From Stigmatella aurantiaca (lineage in GTDB: Bacteria; Myxococcota; Myxococcia; Myxococcales; Myxococcaceae), in assembly GCF_900109545.1 (NCBI RefSeq), contig NZ_FOAP01000019.1:112257-176256 (forward strand): a stretch of DNA of 64,000 nucleotides, read 5' to 3'. The notes beneath the pieces were generated by a model. That model did no database searches and was not told the origin of the DNA. It worked only from the letters and a program-made list of their open reading frames with translations. Both the position numbers and the translations under genes were made by a program. Positions 16,852 to 26,186 of the stretch are shown one piece after another (position 1 is the stretch's first letter; the number at the start of each line of letters is the position of its first letter).

Positions 16852-19800
16852 ATGCTTCAGGCCGTCAGTTTGACGATTGCGCTATTTTTTTGCGTCACAG
16901 CCGAAGGGCGGGCCAGCGAAGAGATGCTGGATGCACGGTTGCGAGAGGCTCAAGCGAGTTTCAACGAGGCATTAAAGCTGAGGCTCTCAGGCAAGTACTC
17001 TGAGGCCCTTGCCGAGGTTGAGCACGCGCTCTCACTCAGGAAGGGCGTGCTTGGCGATGCGCACCCAGAAGTGGCCAGGTGCCTCAATCTGATGGGGGAT
17101 CTTTATCGACGGAACGGGAGCTTGTCCCATGCGGAACCCCTCCACCAGAGGGCTCTGGCCATCCGCGAGGCCTCTCTCGGCAACAGCCATCCCGACGTCG
17201 CCAACTCCCTCAATAACCTCGCCACCCTCTATGCTGACCAGGGGTTGTATGGCCGGGCCGAGCCCCTCTTCCAGAGGGCCCTGGCCATCCGCGAAGCCTC
17301 CCTCGGCAACAGCCATCCCGACGTCGCCGCCTCCCTCAACAACCTTGCCGGCCTCTACTATGACCAAGGGTTGTATGGCCGGGCCGAGCCCCTCTTCCAG
17401 AGGGCTCTGGCCATCCGCGAGGCCTCCCTCGGCAACAGCCATCCCGACATCGCCAGTTCCCTCAATAACCTCGCCACCCTCTACGCTTACCAGGGGTTGT
17501 ATGGCCGGGCCGAGCCCCTCTACCAGAGGGCTCTGGCCATCCGCGAGGCCTCCCTCGGCAACAGCCATCCCGACGTCGCCAACTCCCTCAACAACCTCGC
17601 CAGCATTTACTATGAGCAGGGGTTGTATGGCCGGGCCGAGCCCCTCTACCAGAGGGCTCTGGCCATCCGCGAGGCCTCCCTCGGCAACAGCCATCCCGAC
17701 GTCGCCAACTCCCTCAACAACCTCGCCAGCATTTACTATGAGCAGGGGTTGTATGGCCGGGCCGAGCCCCTCCACCAGCGGGCTTTGGCCATCCGCGAGG
17801 CCTCCCTCGGCAACAGCCATCCCTACGTCGCCGACTCGCTCAACAACCTTGCCACCTTCTACGCTGACCAGGGGTTGTATGGCCGGGCCGAGCCCCTTTT
17901 CCAGAGGGCTCTGGCCATTCGCGAGGCCTCTCTCGGCAACAGCCATCCCGACGTCGCCAGTTCCCTCAACAACCTCGCCACCTTCTACCTTGACCGGGGG
18001 TTGTATGGCCGGGCCGAGCCTCTCTATCAACGCGCGCTTACTCTTGGCGAGGCATCTCTCGGTATGAATCACCCTCTCGTTGCTGAATCACTCAGCGGTC
18101 TCGGAAAACTTCGTCTGGCCCAGCATCGTCTCTCTGACGCTTTGCCTCTCTTCTCTCGCGCCTTCTCCATCTCCGAGCGGCGCCTGCGTCATGAGGCCCT
18201 CGACTTCTCCGAGTCCCGCCTTTCCACATTTCTTTCCTATCTGCGTACTGATGAGCAGCGGCTCTATGCCCTGCTGCGCGCCCACCCTCAGGATGCCCGC
18301 GTTCAGCGATTGGCCCTCGGCGCCTCTCTCCTTCTCAAGGGCCGCTCCATCTCGGAGACTGCCACCATTTCCCGTACCCTCTACCGCAGCCTGAGCGCCG
18401 AAGACCGAGATACCCTTGAGCGCCTCCAAGGCTTGCGGACCCAACTGGCCTCCCTCTCCCTCGCGGGCCCGGGCACTCTTTCTTCAGACGACTATCAACA
18501 GCGCCTCCAGTCCCTCGCGCAAGCGGGTGACTCGCTCGAAGCGGACCTGGCCAAACGCTCCGCACCCCTTCGCGCTGTCTCCTCCCTTCCTTCTCTCGAT
18601 GACATTGTCTCCCGCGTCGCCTCCTCTCTTCCCAAGGATGCCGCGCTCGTCGAATTCATCGCCTACTCGGACAGCCCTCTCGTCCCTAAACCCGGGACGC
18701 CTCTCGCGAAGACACCCCGTCAAGAACGGTACCTGGCCTTGGTTCTTTTCCCTGATGCCTCCACCCGTGCTGTGGACCTGGGCCCTGCTGCTCCTATTGA
18801 CCAAGCCGCCTCTCGCTTTCGCGATGCCTTGGCCGAGCGTGAGGTCTCCTTTCAATCCACCTCACAACAGCTCTACCAACTTGCCTTCCGGCCTCTGCTG
18901 GCCCAGCTGGGCGCTACCCGCCGCCTCTTCCTCTCTCCCGATGGCCAGCTCAACCTCGTCCCCTTCTCGGCGTTGCACGACGGCGAGGGCTTCCTCCTGG
19001 ATTCCTTCGACTTCACCTACCTCAGCTCTGGCCGTGAACTGCTGCCTCGTCCATTGGACAGCGCTCCCTCTTCCTCCGTCGTTGTGCTCGCTGACCCAGA
19101 CTTCACCGCTCCCTCGCTTTATGCGCCTTCCGGCGCTCCTCCATCCTCCACCGCTTCACCGTTGCCCGATGCACTGGAGCGCTTCTTCGCCGCTCCGCGT
19201 TCAGACCTGACCCGAAGTGCTTGGGTCCCCCTTCCTGGGACCCGGTTGGAGGCCCAGGGCATTCAACGCCTTCTGCCTCATGCCCAGGTCTTCCTTGGCT
19301 CCGATGCCTCCAAGGAACGGCTTCTGAACCTGCCCACCCCGGGCATTCTCCACCTGGCCACCCATGGCTTCTTCCTCGGCAATTCTTCCTCTGTCCCCAA
19401 TTCCCGTGGATTGGCCGTCGTCAATTCCTTGGGCAGCCCACCTCCTCCCCAGGCGGAGCCTCTGCTCAACTCCGGCCTCGCCTTGGCGGGCGCTCGCCTG
19501 GCGGCCCCGGGCGCCCCTCTTTCTCCCCAAGCCACCCTGGTCACGGCGCTGGAACTGGCTGGGCTGAATCTCTGGGGTACCCAGCTCGTCGTCCTGTCCG
19601 CTTGCGACACAGGCCGCGGCGAGATTCACCTCGGCCAAGGCGTCTATGGCCTGCGCCGCGCGCTCATGGCCGCCGGCGCCGAAACCGTGCTCGCCAGTCT
19701 TTGGAAGGTCAATGACAACTCCACTCACCTTCTCATGGAGTTCTACTACCGCAACCTCTTGGCGGGACAAGGCCGCGCCTCCGCGTTGCGCGAGGCCATG

Positions 19801-20025
19801 CTCTCTCTGCGGGCGACCCATCCCCACCCCCATGCTTGGGCTCCCTTCATCGCCGTGGGCAGCGATGCCCCCCTGCACGCCATCACGCCTGCGCTTCCTT
19901 GGACACCGAAACCGGAGCTTTGGATTACCCAGTCATATTGGGACATCGCTCCAAGGGAACAGCCCCTTGGAATGCGCCATCCTCTGAGCGGCCCTTACCA
20001 TTCCCCAGAGCGTCGCTTCTTCTGA
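16852..20025 (+). CDS. Exported TPR-CHAT caspase-like protease
   Basis: The 1057-residue protein begins with a signal peptide (MLQAVSLTIALFFCVTAEG). ATG 16852 follows GGGAGAGAA, whereas the ATGs near 16789 have no ribosome-binding site. Residues of about 35-440 are nine to ten 42-residue TPR/kinesin-light-chain-type repeats, seven of them nearly identical (REASLGNSHPDVA..LNNLA..Y..QGLYGRAEPL). The C-terminal third is a CHAT domain with the dyad His in HLATHGFFLG (about 837) and Cys in LSACDTGRGE (about 917), followed by YGLRRALMAAGAETVLASLW. CHAT proteases of this layout are clan CD caspase relatives that cut partner proteins bound by the TPR region. The signal peptide puts it outside the cytoplasm. 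The target is unknown; the divergent calcium-loop operon is a candidate by proximity only. Confidence 0.93.
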   Translation: MLQAVSLTIALFFCVTAEGRASEEMLDARLREAQASFNEALKLRLSGKYSEALAEVEHALSLRKGVLGDAHPEVARCLNLMGDLYRRNGSLSHAEPLHQRALAIREASLGNSHPDVANSLNNLATLYADQGLYGRAEPLFQRALAIREASLGNSHPDVAASLNNLAGLYYDQGLYGRAEPLFQRALAIREASLGNSHPDIASSLNNLATLYAYQGLYGRAEPLYQRALAIREASLGNSHPDVANSLNNLASIYYEQGLYGRAEPLYQRALAIREASLGNSHPDVANSLNNLASIYYEQGLYGRAEPLHQRALAIREASLGNSHPYVADSLNNLATFYADQGLYGRAEPLFQRALAIREASLGNSHPDVASSLNNLATFYLDRGLYGRAEPLYQRALTLGEASLGMNHPLVAESLSGLGKLRLAQHRLSDALPLFSRAFSISERRLRHEALDFSESRLSTFLSYLRTDEQRLYALLRAHPQDARVQRLALGASLLLKGRSISETATISRTLYRSLSAEDRDTLERLQGLRTQLASLSLAGPGTLSSDDYQQRLQSLAQAGDSLEADLAKRSAPLRAVSSLPSLDDIVSRVASSLPKDAALVEFIAYSDSPLVPKPGTPLAKTPRQERYLALVLFPDASTRAVDLGPAAPIDQAASRFRDALAEREVSFQSTSQQLYQLAFRPLLAQLGATRRLFLSPDGQLNLVPFSALHDGEGFLLDSFDFTYLSSGRELLPRPLDSAPSSSVVVLADPDFTAPSLYAPSGAPPSSTASPLPDALERFFAAPRSDLTRSAWVPLPGTRLEAQGIQRLLPHAQVFLGSDASKERLLNLPTPGILHLATHGFFLGNSSSVPNSRGLAVVNSLGSPPPPQAEPLLNSGLALAGARLAAPGAPLSPQATLVTALELAGLNLWGTQLVVLSACDTGRGEIHLGQGVYGLRRALMAAGAETVLASLWKVNDNSTHLLMEFYYRNLLAGQGRASALREAMLSLRATHPHPHAWAPFIAVGSDAPLHAITPALPWTPKPELWITQSYWDIAPREQPLGMRHPLSGPYHSPERRFF
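17161..18042 (+). repeat. Seven tandem 126-bp repeats inside the TPR-CHAT gene
   Basis: Seven consecutive in-frame units of exactly 126 bases (42 codons each) encode the central TPRs. Units starting at 17539 and 17665 are identical over more than the unit length (17492-17646 equals 17618-17772). Such DNA-level identity, including third positions, indicates recent duplication or gene conversion and likely copy-number variation. Confidence 0.92.
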
Positions 20026-20065
20026 TGTTTTGTGAGGGAGTTGGCTTGAGGCCGTGGTCAGAGTC

Positions 20066-20875
20066 TTACAAGCCGTAATAAGACTTGAGCAGGCGCTCGA
20101 AGAGCCAGGAGGGGAGGAAGGCCTTGGCGGCGGTGATGATCCGCTGTGACAGGTGGCCCACCGTGGAGCGGACGCCGGCCTGCTTGCGCTCCATCAACCT
20201 CAGCACCTGTGTGGCCACGCGCTGGGCAGGAACTCCTGCCCGTTCCTCTTTCTCGATGATGCGCAGCACTGTTTCAAACGCACTTCGGTAGGGAGACCCT
20301 GGGCCCCCTCCCTGGGCCCGCACACGGTTCTGGGTGATGGGTGTGTGGACGTCTCCCGGCTGGAGCGAGGTGACCTGGATGCCAAAGGAAGCGACTTCCA
20401 GGCGGAGGCTCTCCGTCAGCCCCTCCAGGGCGAACTTGCTGGCGCTGTAGAGCCCCTGGAAGGGCAGGCCCGCCACTCCGCCCAGCGAGCTCACGTTGAT
20501 GATGAGCCCCGAGCGTCGCGCCCGCATGGAGGGCAGGACCGCCTGGCACACACGCAGCACGCCGAAGAAGTTGGTGTCGAACTGGCCCTGGGCCTCTTCC
20601 AGCGACGTCTCCTCGATGGGGCCCGCCAGCGCGTAGCCCGCGTTGTTCACCACCACGTCGAGGTGGCCTTGCTCCGCGAGCACGGTGGACACCGCCGCCT
20701 GGACCGACGCGTCCCGGGTGACGTCCAACTCCAGCATCCGGAAACCCAGCGAGGCCGGCGAGGGCTTGCGGCTCGTTCCATAGACCGTATGGCCGCGCTC
20801 ACTCAGCAGCTTCGCGCACGCCAGACCGATACCGGACGAAGCTCCTGTGACCAGGACAACCTTGTTTGTGCCCAT
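20066..20875 (-). CDS. Short-chain dehydrogenase/reductase
   Basis: A 269-residue classical SDR: TGASSGIG nucleotide-binding loop near residue 10, NNAGYALAG near 80, catalytic Ser in NVSSLGG near 130, and YSASK near 145. The start is ATG 20875; a GTG two codons upstream is also possible. It uses NAD(P)(H) to reduce or oxidise a small substrate that cannot be deduced. The C-terminal 60 residues are basic with a helix common in the retinol-dehydrogenase-like branch. It converges on the TPR-CHAT gene with a 40-base gap holding a 7-bp hairpin (20062-20085). Confidence 0.88.
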   Translation of the reverse strand: MGTNKVVLVTGASSGIGLACAKLLSERGHTVYGTSRKPSPASLGFRMLELDVTRDASVQAAVSTVLAEQGHLDVVVNNAGYALAGPIEETSLEEAQGQFDTNFFGVLRVCQAVLPSMRARRSGLIINVSSLGGVAGLPFQGLYSASKFALEGLTESLRLEVASFGIQVTSLQPGDVHTPITQNRVRAQGGGPGSPYRSAFETVLRIIEKEERAGVPAQRVATQVLRLMERKQAGVRSTVGHLSQRIITAAKAFLPSWLFERLLKSYYGL

Positions 20876-20903
20876 CCTCACAAAATACCAGAACGGCTGG
20901 CGC

Positions 20904-22289
20904 TCACGGTGGGGTTGCAGGCTGCGAGGTGGGCTGGCGTTCGCGATGAGGGACGGGCACGTAGCATGTGCCCTTGAGCACGACGCCGTTCAGCATCTCG
21001 CATTCGTCTCGATTCAGCACCATTTTGACCCAGCACCCACCTTCGTGGGCAATCTGCTTCGGGTGAGGGCACCGGCCCTTTGCATTGGGCCGCACTTGGC
21101 CGGGCGTGGGCTCGGGAAGTGTGTCTTCCGGGCTCCCTCCTGGAACGGATGGCGCGAAGGAGGTCTCCATGGAGGTGGCCACCGCTTCGTCGCCGAGTCC
21201 TGCCGTGCCACCGTCCTCCAGCCGGGCTCCTCCAGCTTCAGGCGTCACGGCAGAGGCATGGTCTGGATGAGCCTGTGGCGTTACCGCACAGAGCCAGAGG
21301 CCCAGAGCCAAGAGCGCCGCCGCCGCCAGCCCGAGGCGCAAGGGCCGGGAAGGGGATTCCCACGGGGTGGGGCGCGCCTCGCTGGAGGGCGCTGAAGCGC
21401 CAGATGCTTGCTCCAGCGCCTCGGCCAGTTCCACCGCAGTGCCGCGCTGCTCGGGGCGCCTGGCGAGCATGCGAAGAATCAAGGCATTGAGCCGTGCGTC
21501 CACCTGGGGATTGAGGACACACGGCGCGGCCGAGGCAATGCCATCCAGGTGCCACGTGCCTTGCTCATCCCGGGTGGGCGCTCCGAGCTCGGGGTACTCA
21601 CCCGTGACGAGCCGGTAGGCGGTGACTCCCAGGGCGTAGAGGTCGTCCGCCGGTTGCGCGGAGTAACGGGCTTGAGGATTGCGGAAGAACTGAAGCTCGA
21701 ACAGACAGGCCTCCGGGGAGCGGTAGGCCGGGGTGCCGGGGGGCAAGGTGCTCGGCGTGAGGGTCTCGGCATCCGGGTAGCGGCCAGAGCCCAGGTCGGT
21801 GAGCAGGGCACTGCCACCGGAGGGGCGCACCAGGATATTGCCGCCTTTGACGTCACGGTGGAGGCACCCCTGCGCGTGCAGGGCTTGAAGCGCGCGTGCC
21901 ACCTGGGCCAGTAACAAGAGCACTTGCCGCGAAGAGGGGCGGTGCTGCCCGGCCCAGTCATACAGCGGCGTTCCGTCCACCCAGTCCATGACCAGAAACG
22001 GGTGGAGCGTGCCACCCGGGTGCTGCCAGGTACCCGAGTCTTTCAGTCGCGGGATGTGTGGGTGCTTCACACGCGACAGCAGGGCCACCTCGCGCGCGAA
22101 GCGCGGGTCCCGGGGCAACAGGGCGAGCTTGAGCGCCGCGGGAGCTGCGCGCTCATCGTGGTCCGGCACCGCCTGGTAGACGGCACCATGGACGCCGCCG
22201 CCCGCCCAGGCCACCACGCGCCAGGCGCCAATGACGGTGCCCAGCGGAAGGAAGGCGGGGTTCAACTCGGGCGTTCGAGGGGGCTGCAT
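20904..22289 (-). CDS. Membrane-anchored Ser/Thr protein kinase
   Basis: The 461-residue protein has an N-terminal Hanks-type kinase domain (about 20-300): glycine loop AGGGVHGAVY, the lysine in AALKLAL, catalytic loop HRDVKGGN, DLGSG at the DFG position, and GTPAYRSPEA. The DLG variant keeps the metal-binding Asp, so activity is likely. One transmembrane helix (LGLAAAALLALGLWLCAV, about 325-342) is followed by an about 115-residue C-terminal part outside the membrane with three or four Cys. The gene stops 28 bases upstream of the SDR start and may be co-transcribed with it. Substrate and signal are unknown. Confidence 0.9.
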   Translation of the reverse strand: MQPPRTPELNPAFLPLGTVIGAWRVVAWAGGGVHGAVYQAVPDHDERAAPAALKLALLPRDPRFAREVALLSRVKHPHIPRLKDSGTWQHPGGTLHPFLVMDWVDGTPLYDWAGQHRPSSRQVLLLLAQVARALQALHAQGCLHRDVKGGNILVRPSGGSALLTDLGSGRYPDAETLTPSTLPPGTPAYRSPEACLFELQFFRNPQARYSAQPADDLYALGVTAYRLVTGEYPELGAPTRDEQGTWHLDGIASAAPCVLNPQVDARLNALILRMLARRPEQRGTAVELAEALEQASGASAPSSEARPTPWESPSRPLRLGLAAAALLALGLWLCAVTPQAHPDHASAVTPEAGGARLEDGGTAGLGDEAVATSMETSFAPSVPGGSPEDTLPEPTPGQVRPNAKGRCPHPKQIAHEGGCWVKMVLNRDECEMLNGVVLKGTCYVPVPHRERQPTSQPATPP

Positions 22290-22377
22290 GGGCGCCTCAC
22301 GTAGGAGAAAGGCACCTTACCCCAAGGGTCGCGTGGCGTTGCGTTCTTGCGACGCAGGCCACGCGCCCCGGTGCGGC

Positions 22378-23430
22378 TCAGCGCAGGTGCGTGAACACGC
22401 GAGGGGAGAAGGGCAGCTCGACGCCCTCCATGGGCAGCAGGCACGTCACCTTCGCGCCCCCGGGCCAGGGAATCCATCCCGAGCGCCACATCAGGGGCGC
22501 TGGGACGCAGGGGCCTCGCAGCAGCGCGGCGCAGCTCACGCCCTGCCGCACCATGTCCTGCATGGCCACCTGCAACAGCCGTTGCTTCTCGGCGGTGGGC
22601 AGGTCTTCCTCGAACGCCAGCAGGTCCACCACCCCGGCCGTCACCTCGCCCCGGGCCCTCATCCGCAGGGTGTAGTAGTTGACGAGCCCCCGGACCTCAC
22701 CGCCGTCCTCCAGCACGAAGGTGCGCGGCACCTGCCGGTACTGGAGTTGCGCCGCCAGGCGCTCGGGCGTGTACGCGTAGCCCAGGTTCACCGGCGCCAT
22801 CATCCGCTGCACCAGCGCCATGCAGCGGGGCAGGTCCGCCGGGCGGTAGGGCCGGATGCCCTCCGCGCTCGCGCGGCGGAAGCCCTGCCGGTGCCAGGGC
22901 CTGGCCAGCGTGAAGAGGGCCCGCTCGGAGGCGTGGAGCGACCAGCGGGCCAGCGCCGCCGGATCAAACACGTGCATCCACAGCCCCATGCTGTCGAGGA
23001 AGCGCATGCGCTGCGTCTTTCCCCAGAACCGCTGGGCCAGGGCGGTCTCGGAGGACACGCAGCTCAGCATGAGGTGCGCTCCCCGCTCGCGGTGGCGCCG
23101 GGTCAGCTCCTCGGCCAGCCGCTGGCCAATGCCTTGTCCCCGGTACTCCGGGTCCACGCCGTTCCAGCTGCCGTAGCTTCCATCCACCTCGCGGCGGCCG
23201 AGCCGGATGCGCGTGGGCTCGGCGAAGAGCGTGCCCACCAGCTTCCGGCCCGAGTAGGCCGCGATGAGGTAGCGCCGGTCCGCCTGTCCCCCGCGGAACA
23301 GCAGCCAGTCCAGGAAGCGCGCGTCCCACACGGCCAGGGGCATCTGCCGGCCGTAGGTGGTCTGCCAGACGTGGGTGACGAACCGGGCGGCCTCGCTGGC
23401 GTCCCCGTCGAAGGTGCGGATCTCAACCAT
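22378..23430 (-). CDS. GNAT-family acetyltransferase (second of a pair)
   Basis: The 350-residue protein carries an N-terminal GNAT domain with the acetyl-CoA loop YRGQGIGQRLAEEL near residue 105. The C-terminal half resembles a second, degenerate GNAT fold (LVNYYTLRMRARGEVTAGVVDLLAF). ATG 23430 is chosen because it overlaps the stop of the upstream GNAT gene by eight bases and starts the conserved domain. The acceptor substrate is unknown. It is co-transcribed with the preceding acetyltransferase. Confidence 0.85.
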   Translation of the reverse strand: MVEIRTFDGDASEAARFVTHVWQTTYGRQMPLAVWDARFLDWLLFRGGQADRRYLIAAYSGRKLVGTLFAEPTRIRLGRREVDGSYGSWNGVDPEYRGQGIGQRLAEELTRRHRERGAHLMLSCVSSETALAQRFWGKTQRMRFLDSMGLWMHVFDPAALARWSLHASERALFTLARPWHRQGFRRASAEGIRPYRPADLPRCMALVQRMMAPVNLGYAYTPERLAAQLQYRQVPRTFVLEDGGEVRGLVNYYTLRMRARGEVTAGVVDLLAFEEDLPTAEKQRLLQVAMQDMVRQGVSCAALLRGPCVPAPLMWRSGWIPWPGGAKVTCLLPMEGVELPFSPRVFTHLR

Positions 23431-24145
23431 GGCGCAGCGTCCTCTCGGAGAGGGCGGTGAGATCGGCCGGGTGCTGCCCGAACAGGTGCGTGAAGAGGGC
23501 CCGGGTGGAGGGGATGAGGGCGTTCCAGTCGGGCAGGTGAATCCGCTCCGGACTGGTGAGGACCTTCGCATACAGCGCCTCGTAGACGCGCTTCACCGTG
23601 CCCGGCGCGATGGCATCCATGTCGAAGGCGGGCACGATGCCCACGAGCTGGAAGCCCCGGCGCTCGGCGTTGAGCTGGCCCCGGGCCGCCTTCAGCGTGG
23701 AGTAATAGAGGGCCACCTCGGCGCCGATGCTCCGGCCAATGGTCTCCAGCAGCGTGAGGCCGTACTGGCCGAGGCCCAGCCCCCGGTGCGAGGGCTCCAC
23801 CGCGCCCATGGAGGCCGAGATTTGCAGCCCCCGGACGTTCTTCTCGAGTGTCAGCAGGCCGATGATGTCCCGGCTGTCCCGGGCGCGCGACAGCACCGCG
23901 AACAAGGGGCGGTCGGGTGCCTCGCCCCGGAGGAAGACCTCGCGCTCGTAGAAGGAGGGCTCCAGGTGCCGGCTCTCCGTGCCCACACAGATGTCCGGGT
24001 ACCACGTGCGCAACAACTGGGTGAGTTGAGGAATGTCCTCCCGCGCCAACTGCTCGAAGCTGTAGTCCGGCGGGCCCTCCAGTCCGGCCAACATCTCCTT
24101 CAGATCCCGCCACTGCATCACGTCCCCGCAGTGCTGCTTTCGCAT
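23423..24145 (-). CDS. GNAT-family acetyltransferase (first of a pair)
   Basis: The 240-residue protein has a single GNAT domain: GLLTLEKNVRGLQISASMGAV strands followed by PSHRGLGLGQYGLTLLE, the acetyl-CoA pyrophosphate loop, near residue 130. The start at ATG 24145 is preceded by GGGGGAGCG; the frame extends further upstream without a site. It overlaps the next acetyltransferase gene by eight bases, so the two are translationally coupled and may act together, for example as a heterodimer or on the same substrate. No substrate can be named. Confidence 0.85.
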   Translation of the reverse strand: MRKQHCGDVMQWRDLKEMLAGLEGPPDYSFEQLAREDIPQLTQLLRTWYPDICVGTESRHLEPSFYEREVFLRGEAPDRPLFAVLSRARDSRDIIGLLTLEKNVRGLQISASMGAVEPSHRGLGLGQYGLTLLETIGRSIGAEVALYYSTLKAARGQLNAERRGFQLVGIVPAFDMDAIAPGTVKRVYEALYAKVLTSPERIHLPDWNALIPSTRALFTHLFGQHPADLTALSERTLRHG

Positions 24146-24488
24146 GTGCAAGCGCTCCCCCCGTCGTTCCTGCCATTGATTTCTGGCGGTGGACTTGGAT
24201 CTTTTCACCGAAGCGCGTGCTGGACACCACGCCGCGCTCCGGCATGGCCCCCGCATCGGTTCAATGGTGATCCATGGGATTGTCCTGCGGGCCGAGGCTT
24301 GCGCGCCCTAGGTGTTCTCGTTGTCTCCCTGCGTGACAGTCCAGGTGGCCGCTGTCTCGGCCAGCGCCCCGAAGGAGTCCTCCGAGGCGGGCGACAGGGC
24401 CGCGTGGAAAGTCACTCAGACGCACAGGGACCCGGCATCAAGGGCAGCAAGACGCTCGACACCGCGTTCCCCTGCGCCGAGGAGCCCC
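24146..24488. other. Intergenic region, nothing recognised
   Basis: The 343 bases upstream of the acetyltransferase pair presumably contain its promoter. No gene, repeat or clear hairpin was seen. Confidence 0.5.
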
Positions 24489-25481
24489 TCAGAAGGTGGC
24501 GATGGGGTTGACGGGCGAGCCCGTGCCCTGCTCCACACGCAGGGGGTTGATGCTGAGGAGGAAGTCGTAGCGCTTGCGCTGGGCGGCGGCCTGGCTCAGG
24601 GCCTCGGGGTCGGCGTTGTCGATGATGGAGATGCCCAGGGCGTTGATCAGCATGATGTGCGTGGGGAACGCGTCTCCCTCCACGCCCGAGGGGAGCACGT
24701 CCAGGCCCACGTCCGTGGCGACGAGGGCCACGCCGCGCTTCTTGAACCAATCGGCGGTGGAGGCGTGCAGTCCCGCCGATTGCTTCGTCAAATCCCAGGG
24801 CCCCACGGCGGCGCGGCGGGCCCAGCGGCCCGTGCGGACGATGACGGCGTCACCGCTCGACACGCGGACCTTCGTCTTCTTCTCCCAGGCCTCCAGGTCC
24901 GCCGCGTGGATGGCGGTTCCCGGCTCCAGGTAGGGCACGCCCCGGAAGGCGGGGATGTCGATGAGCACGCCGCGCGTGAGGATGCCGTCCTTGAAGGCGC
25001 TCACGGCGAGCTTCGCGCACCCGTTCGCGGTGACGAGCTTCTGGTCATAGCCGTTGTACATCTTGCCCTGGTCGAAGACGTGGCAGAGCGCATCCAGGTG
25101 CGTGTGTGCGAAGCCATGGAACTCAATGGACAGGCCGTCGGCGCTGTACTGTGCGTCCGCGGCCTCGCCGGTGAAGAGCATGCGGTGGCCCAGGGGAGAA
25201 GGGTTGTCCTCGGCCTTCTGGGTCTCCAGCGGGTGCGCGAGCGAAACGGAGACACCGTCGCGGACGAGTTTCACGGCCTCCTTGCGCTTGGCGGCGGTGA
25301 TGAGGTTCACGGCGCCGAGCTGGTCCTCCGGGCCCCAGCGGTTCCAGTTCCGGTTCTTCTCCTTCCAGGCCTCGATGTCCTTCGCGGTCTTGAAGGAGGG
25401 GCTGGCCGCGCTGTCCTGCGCGGCCGCCGGGGAGGTGCTCAGCAGGGCTCCCGTGAGAAGAAAGGTCTTGAGCAAGGTCAT
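24489..25481 (-). CDS. Exported cyclase-family metal-dependent hydrolase
   Basis: The 330-residue protein has a signal peptide ending at AAAQ and a cyclase-family (kynurenine formamidase-like) domain. The metal motif of the family, HxxTHxDxxxH, is present as HGFAHTHLDALCH near residue 125. A later GDAVIVRTGR strand and the HASTADWFKKRGVALVATD segment are also typical. Family members hydrolyse N-formylkynurenine, isatin or related amides and lactones with Mn or Zn. The start at ATG 25481 follows GAGGAG. The substrate is not evident. It lies 34 bases after the PaiB-like gene on the same strand and may be in one transcript. Confidence 0.88.
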   Translation of the reverse strand: MTLLKTFLLTGALLSTSPAAAQDSAASPSFKTAKDIEAWKEKNRNWNRWGPEDQLGAVNLITAAKRKEAVKLVRDGVSVSLAHPLETQKAEDNPSPLGHRMLFTGEAADAQYSADGLSIEFHGFAHTHLDALCHVFDQGKMYNGYDQKLVTANGCAKLAVSAFKDGILTRGVLIDIPAFRGVPYLEPGTAIHAADLEAWEKKTKVRVSSGDAVIVRTGRWARRAAVGPWDLTKQSAGLHASTADWFKKRGVALVATDVGLDVLPSGVEGDAFPTHIMLINALGISIIDNADPEALSQAAAQRKRYDFLLSINPLRVEQGTGSPVNPIATF

Positions 25482-25515
25482 CGGTGCTCCTCGTGGTGGC
25501 GAAAGCGGCAATCTC

Positions 25516-26139
25516 TCATGGAGCGCGCGCCTGTTCCATGAGCGCGGCGACGGCGAGGTCGTCCGGACCGCCCCGTGCCTTCAGTTCCTGAATGACGCGC
25601 TGCTGGTCCTCGGGCGAGCGGTTCTGGCTCAGCTTCCGTGTTCCCTGCAGCCGGGTCAGCTCGATTTCGATGCCCACGATTCCCTTCGTCATCGCCTGGA
25701 GGGAGGCCTCGGGCACCTCGTCGAGGGACCAGGGCGCGGCGCTGGCCGCCTCGTACTTCCCGGACAGCTCTGCGAGCATGGGGCGGACCCTTCCGGGCTC
25801 CACCCGCCGGGCCCGCCCGTAGGCATGCACCGCCACGTAGTTCCACGTGGGCACGTCCGTGCGCTCCGTGTACCAGGAGGCCGAGATGTAGGCGTGCGGC
25901 CCGGAGAACACGGCCAGCACCTCGCCCGCCGCCTCCAGGTGCTGCCATTGCCGGTTGGCCCGGGACAGGTGCGCCAGGAGCCGCCCTGTGCCCCCGCCGT
26001 CCGTGTCCAGCAGGAAGGGCACGTGGGTGGCCTCCATGCCTTGCGGCCCCGGGCTGATCAGCAGGCCGAAGCCGTGCTGGCGGATGAACGCGTGGAGCGC
26101 CTCCGGGCGCTCCTCTTTGAAGTGAGGAGGCGTGTACAT
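25516..26139 (-). CDS. PaiB-type FMN-binding protein
   Basis: The 207-residue protein is of the FMN-binding negative transcriptional regulator (PaiB) family. It starts with the characteristic MYTPPHF, followed by ATHVPFLLD, and contains the GPHAYISASWY and VPTWNYVAVHAYG blocks, and ends with the NRSPEDQQRVIQEL helix typical of the family. These proteins bind FMN in a split-barrel fold. Regulation of sporulation or protease genes was described for the Bacillus member; most others may be oxidoreductases. ATG 26139 is used because the family starts there and GAGGA precedes it. It is divergent from the small lipoprotein. Confidence 0.9.
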   Translation of the reverse strand: MYTPPHFKEERPEALHAFIRQHGFGLLISPGPQGMEATHVPFLLDTDGGGTGRLLAHLSRANRQWQHLEAAGEVLAVFSGPHAYISASWYTERTDVPTWNYVAVHAYGRARRVEPGRVRPMLAELSGKYEAASAAPWSLDEVPEASLQAMTKGIVGIEIELTRLQGTRKLSQNRSPEDQQRVIQELKARGGPDDLAVAALMEQARAP

Positions 26140-26186
26140 TCCTCTGTGGTAACACAGGTGCTTTCCCTCAGTGCTGGAGAGGTTCC

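Noticed and set aside
17032..18072. Long minus-strand open frame opposite the TPR repeats
   Set aside because: It arises from the repeated 126-bp units of the TPR-CHAT gene read backwards; no ribosome-binding site or protein family, and the plus frame is clearly coding.
20062..20085. Terminator between TPR-CHAT and SDR genes
   Set aside because: Only a 7-bp stem overlapping the SDR coding end without a U-run; mentioned in the SDR entry but too weak to list as a terminator.
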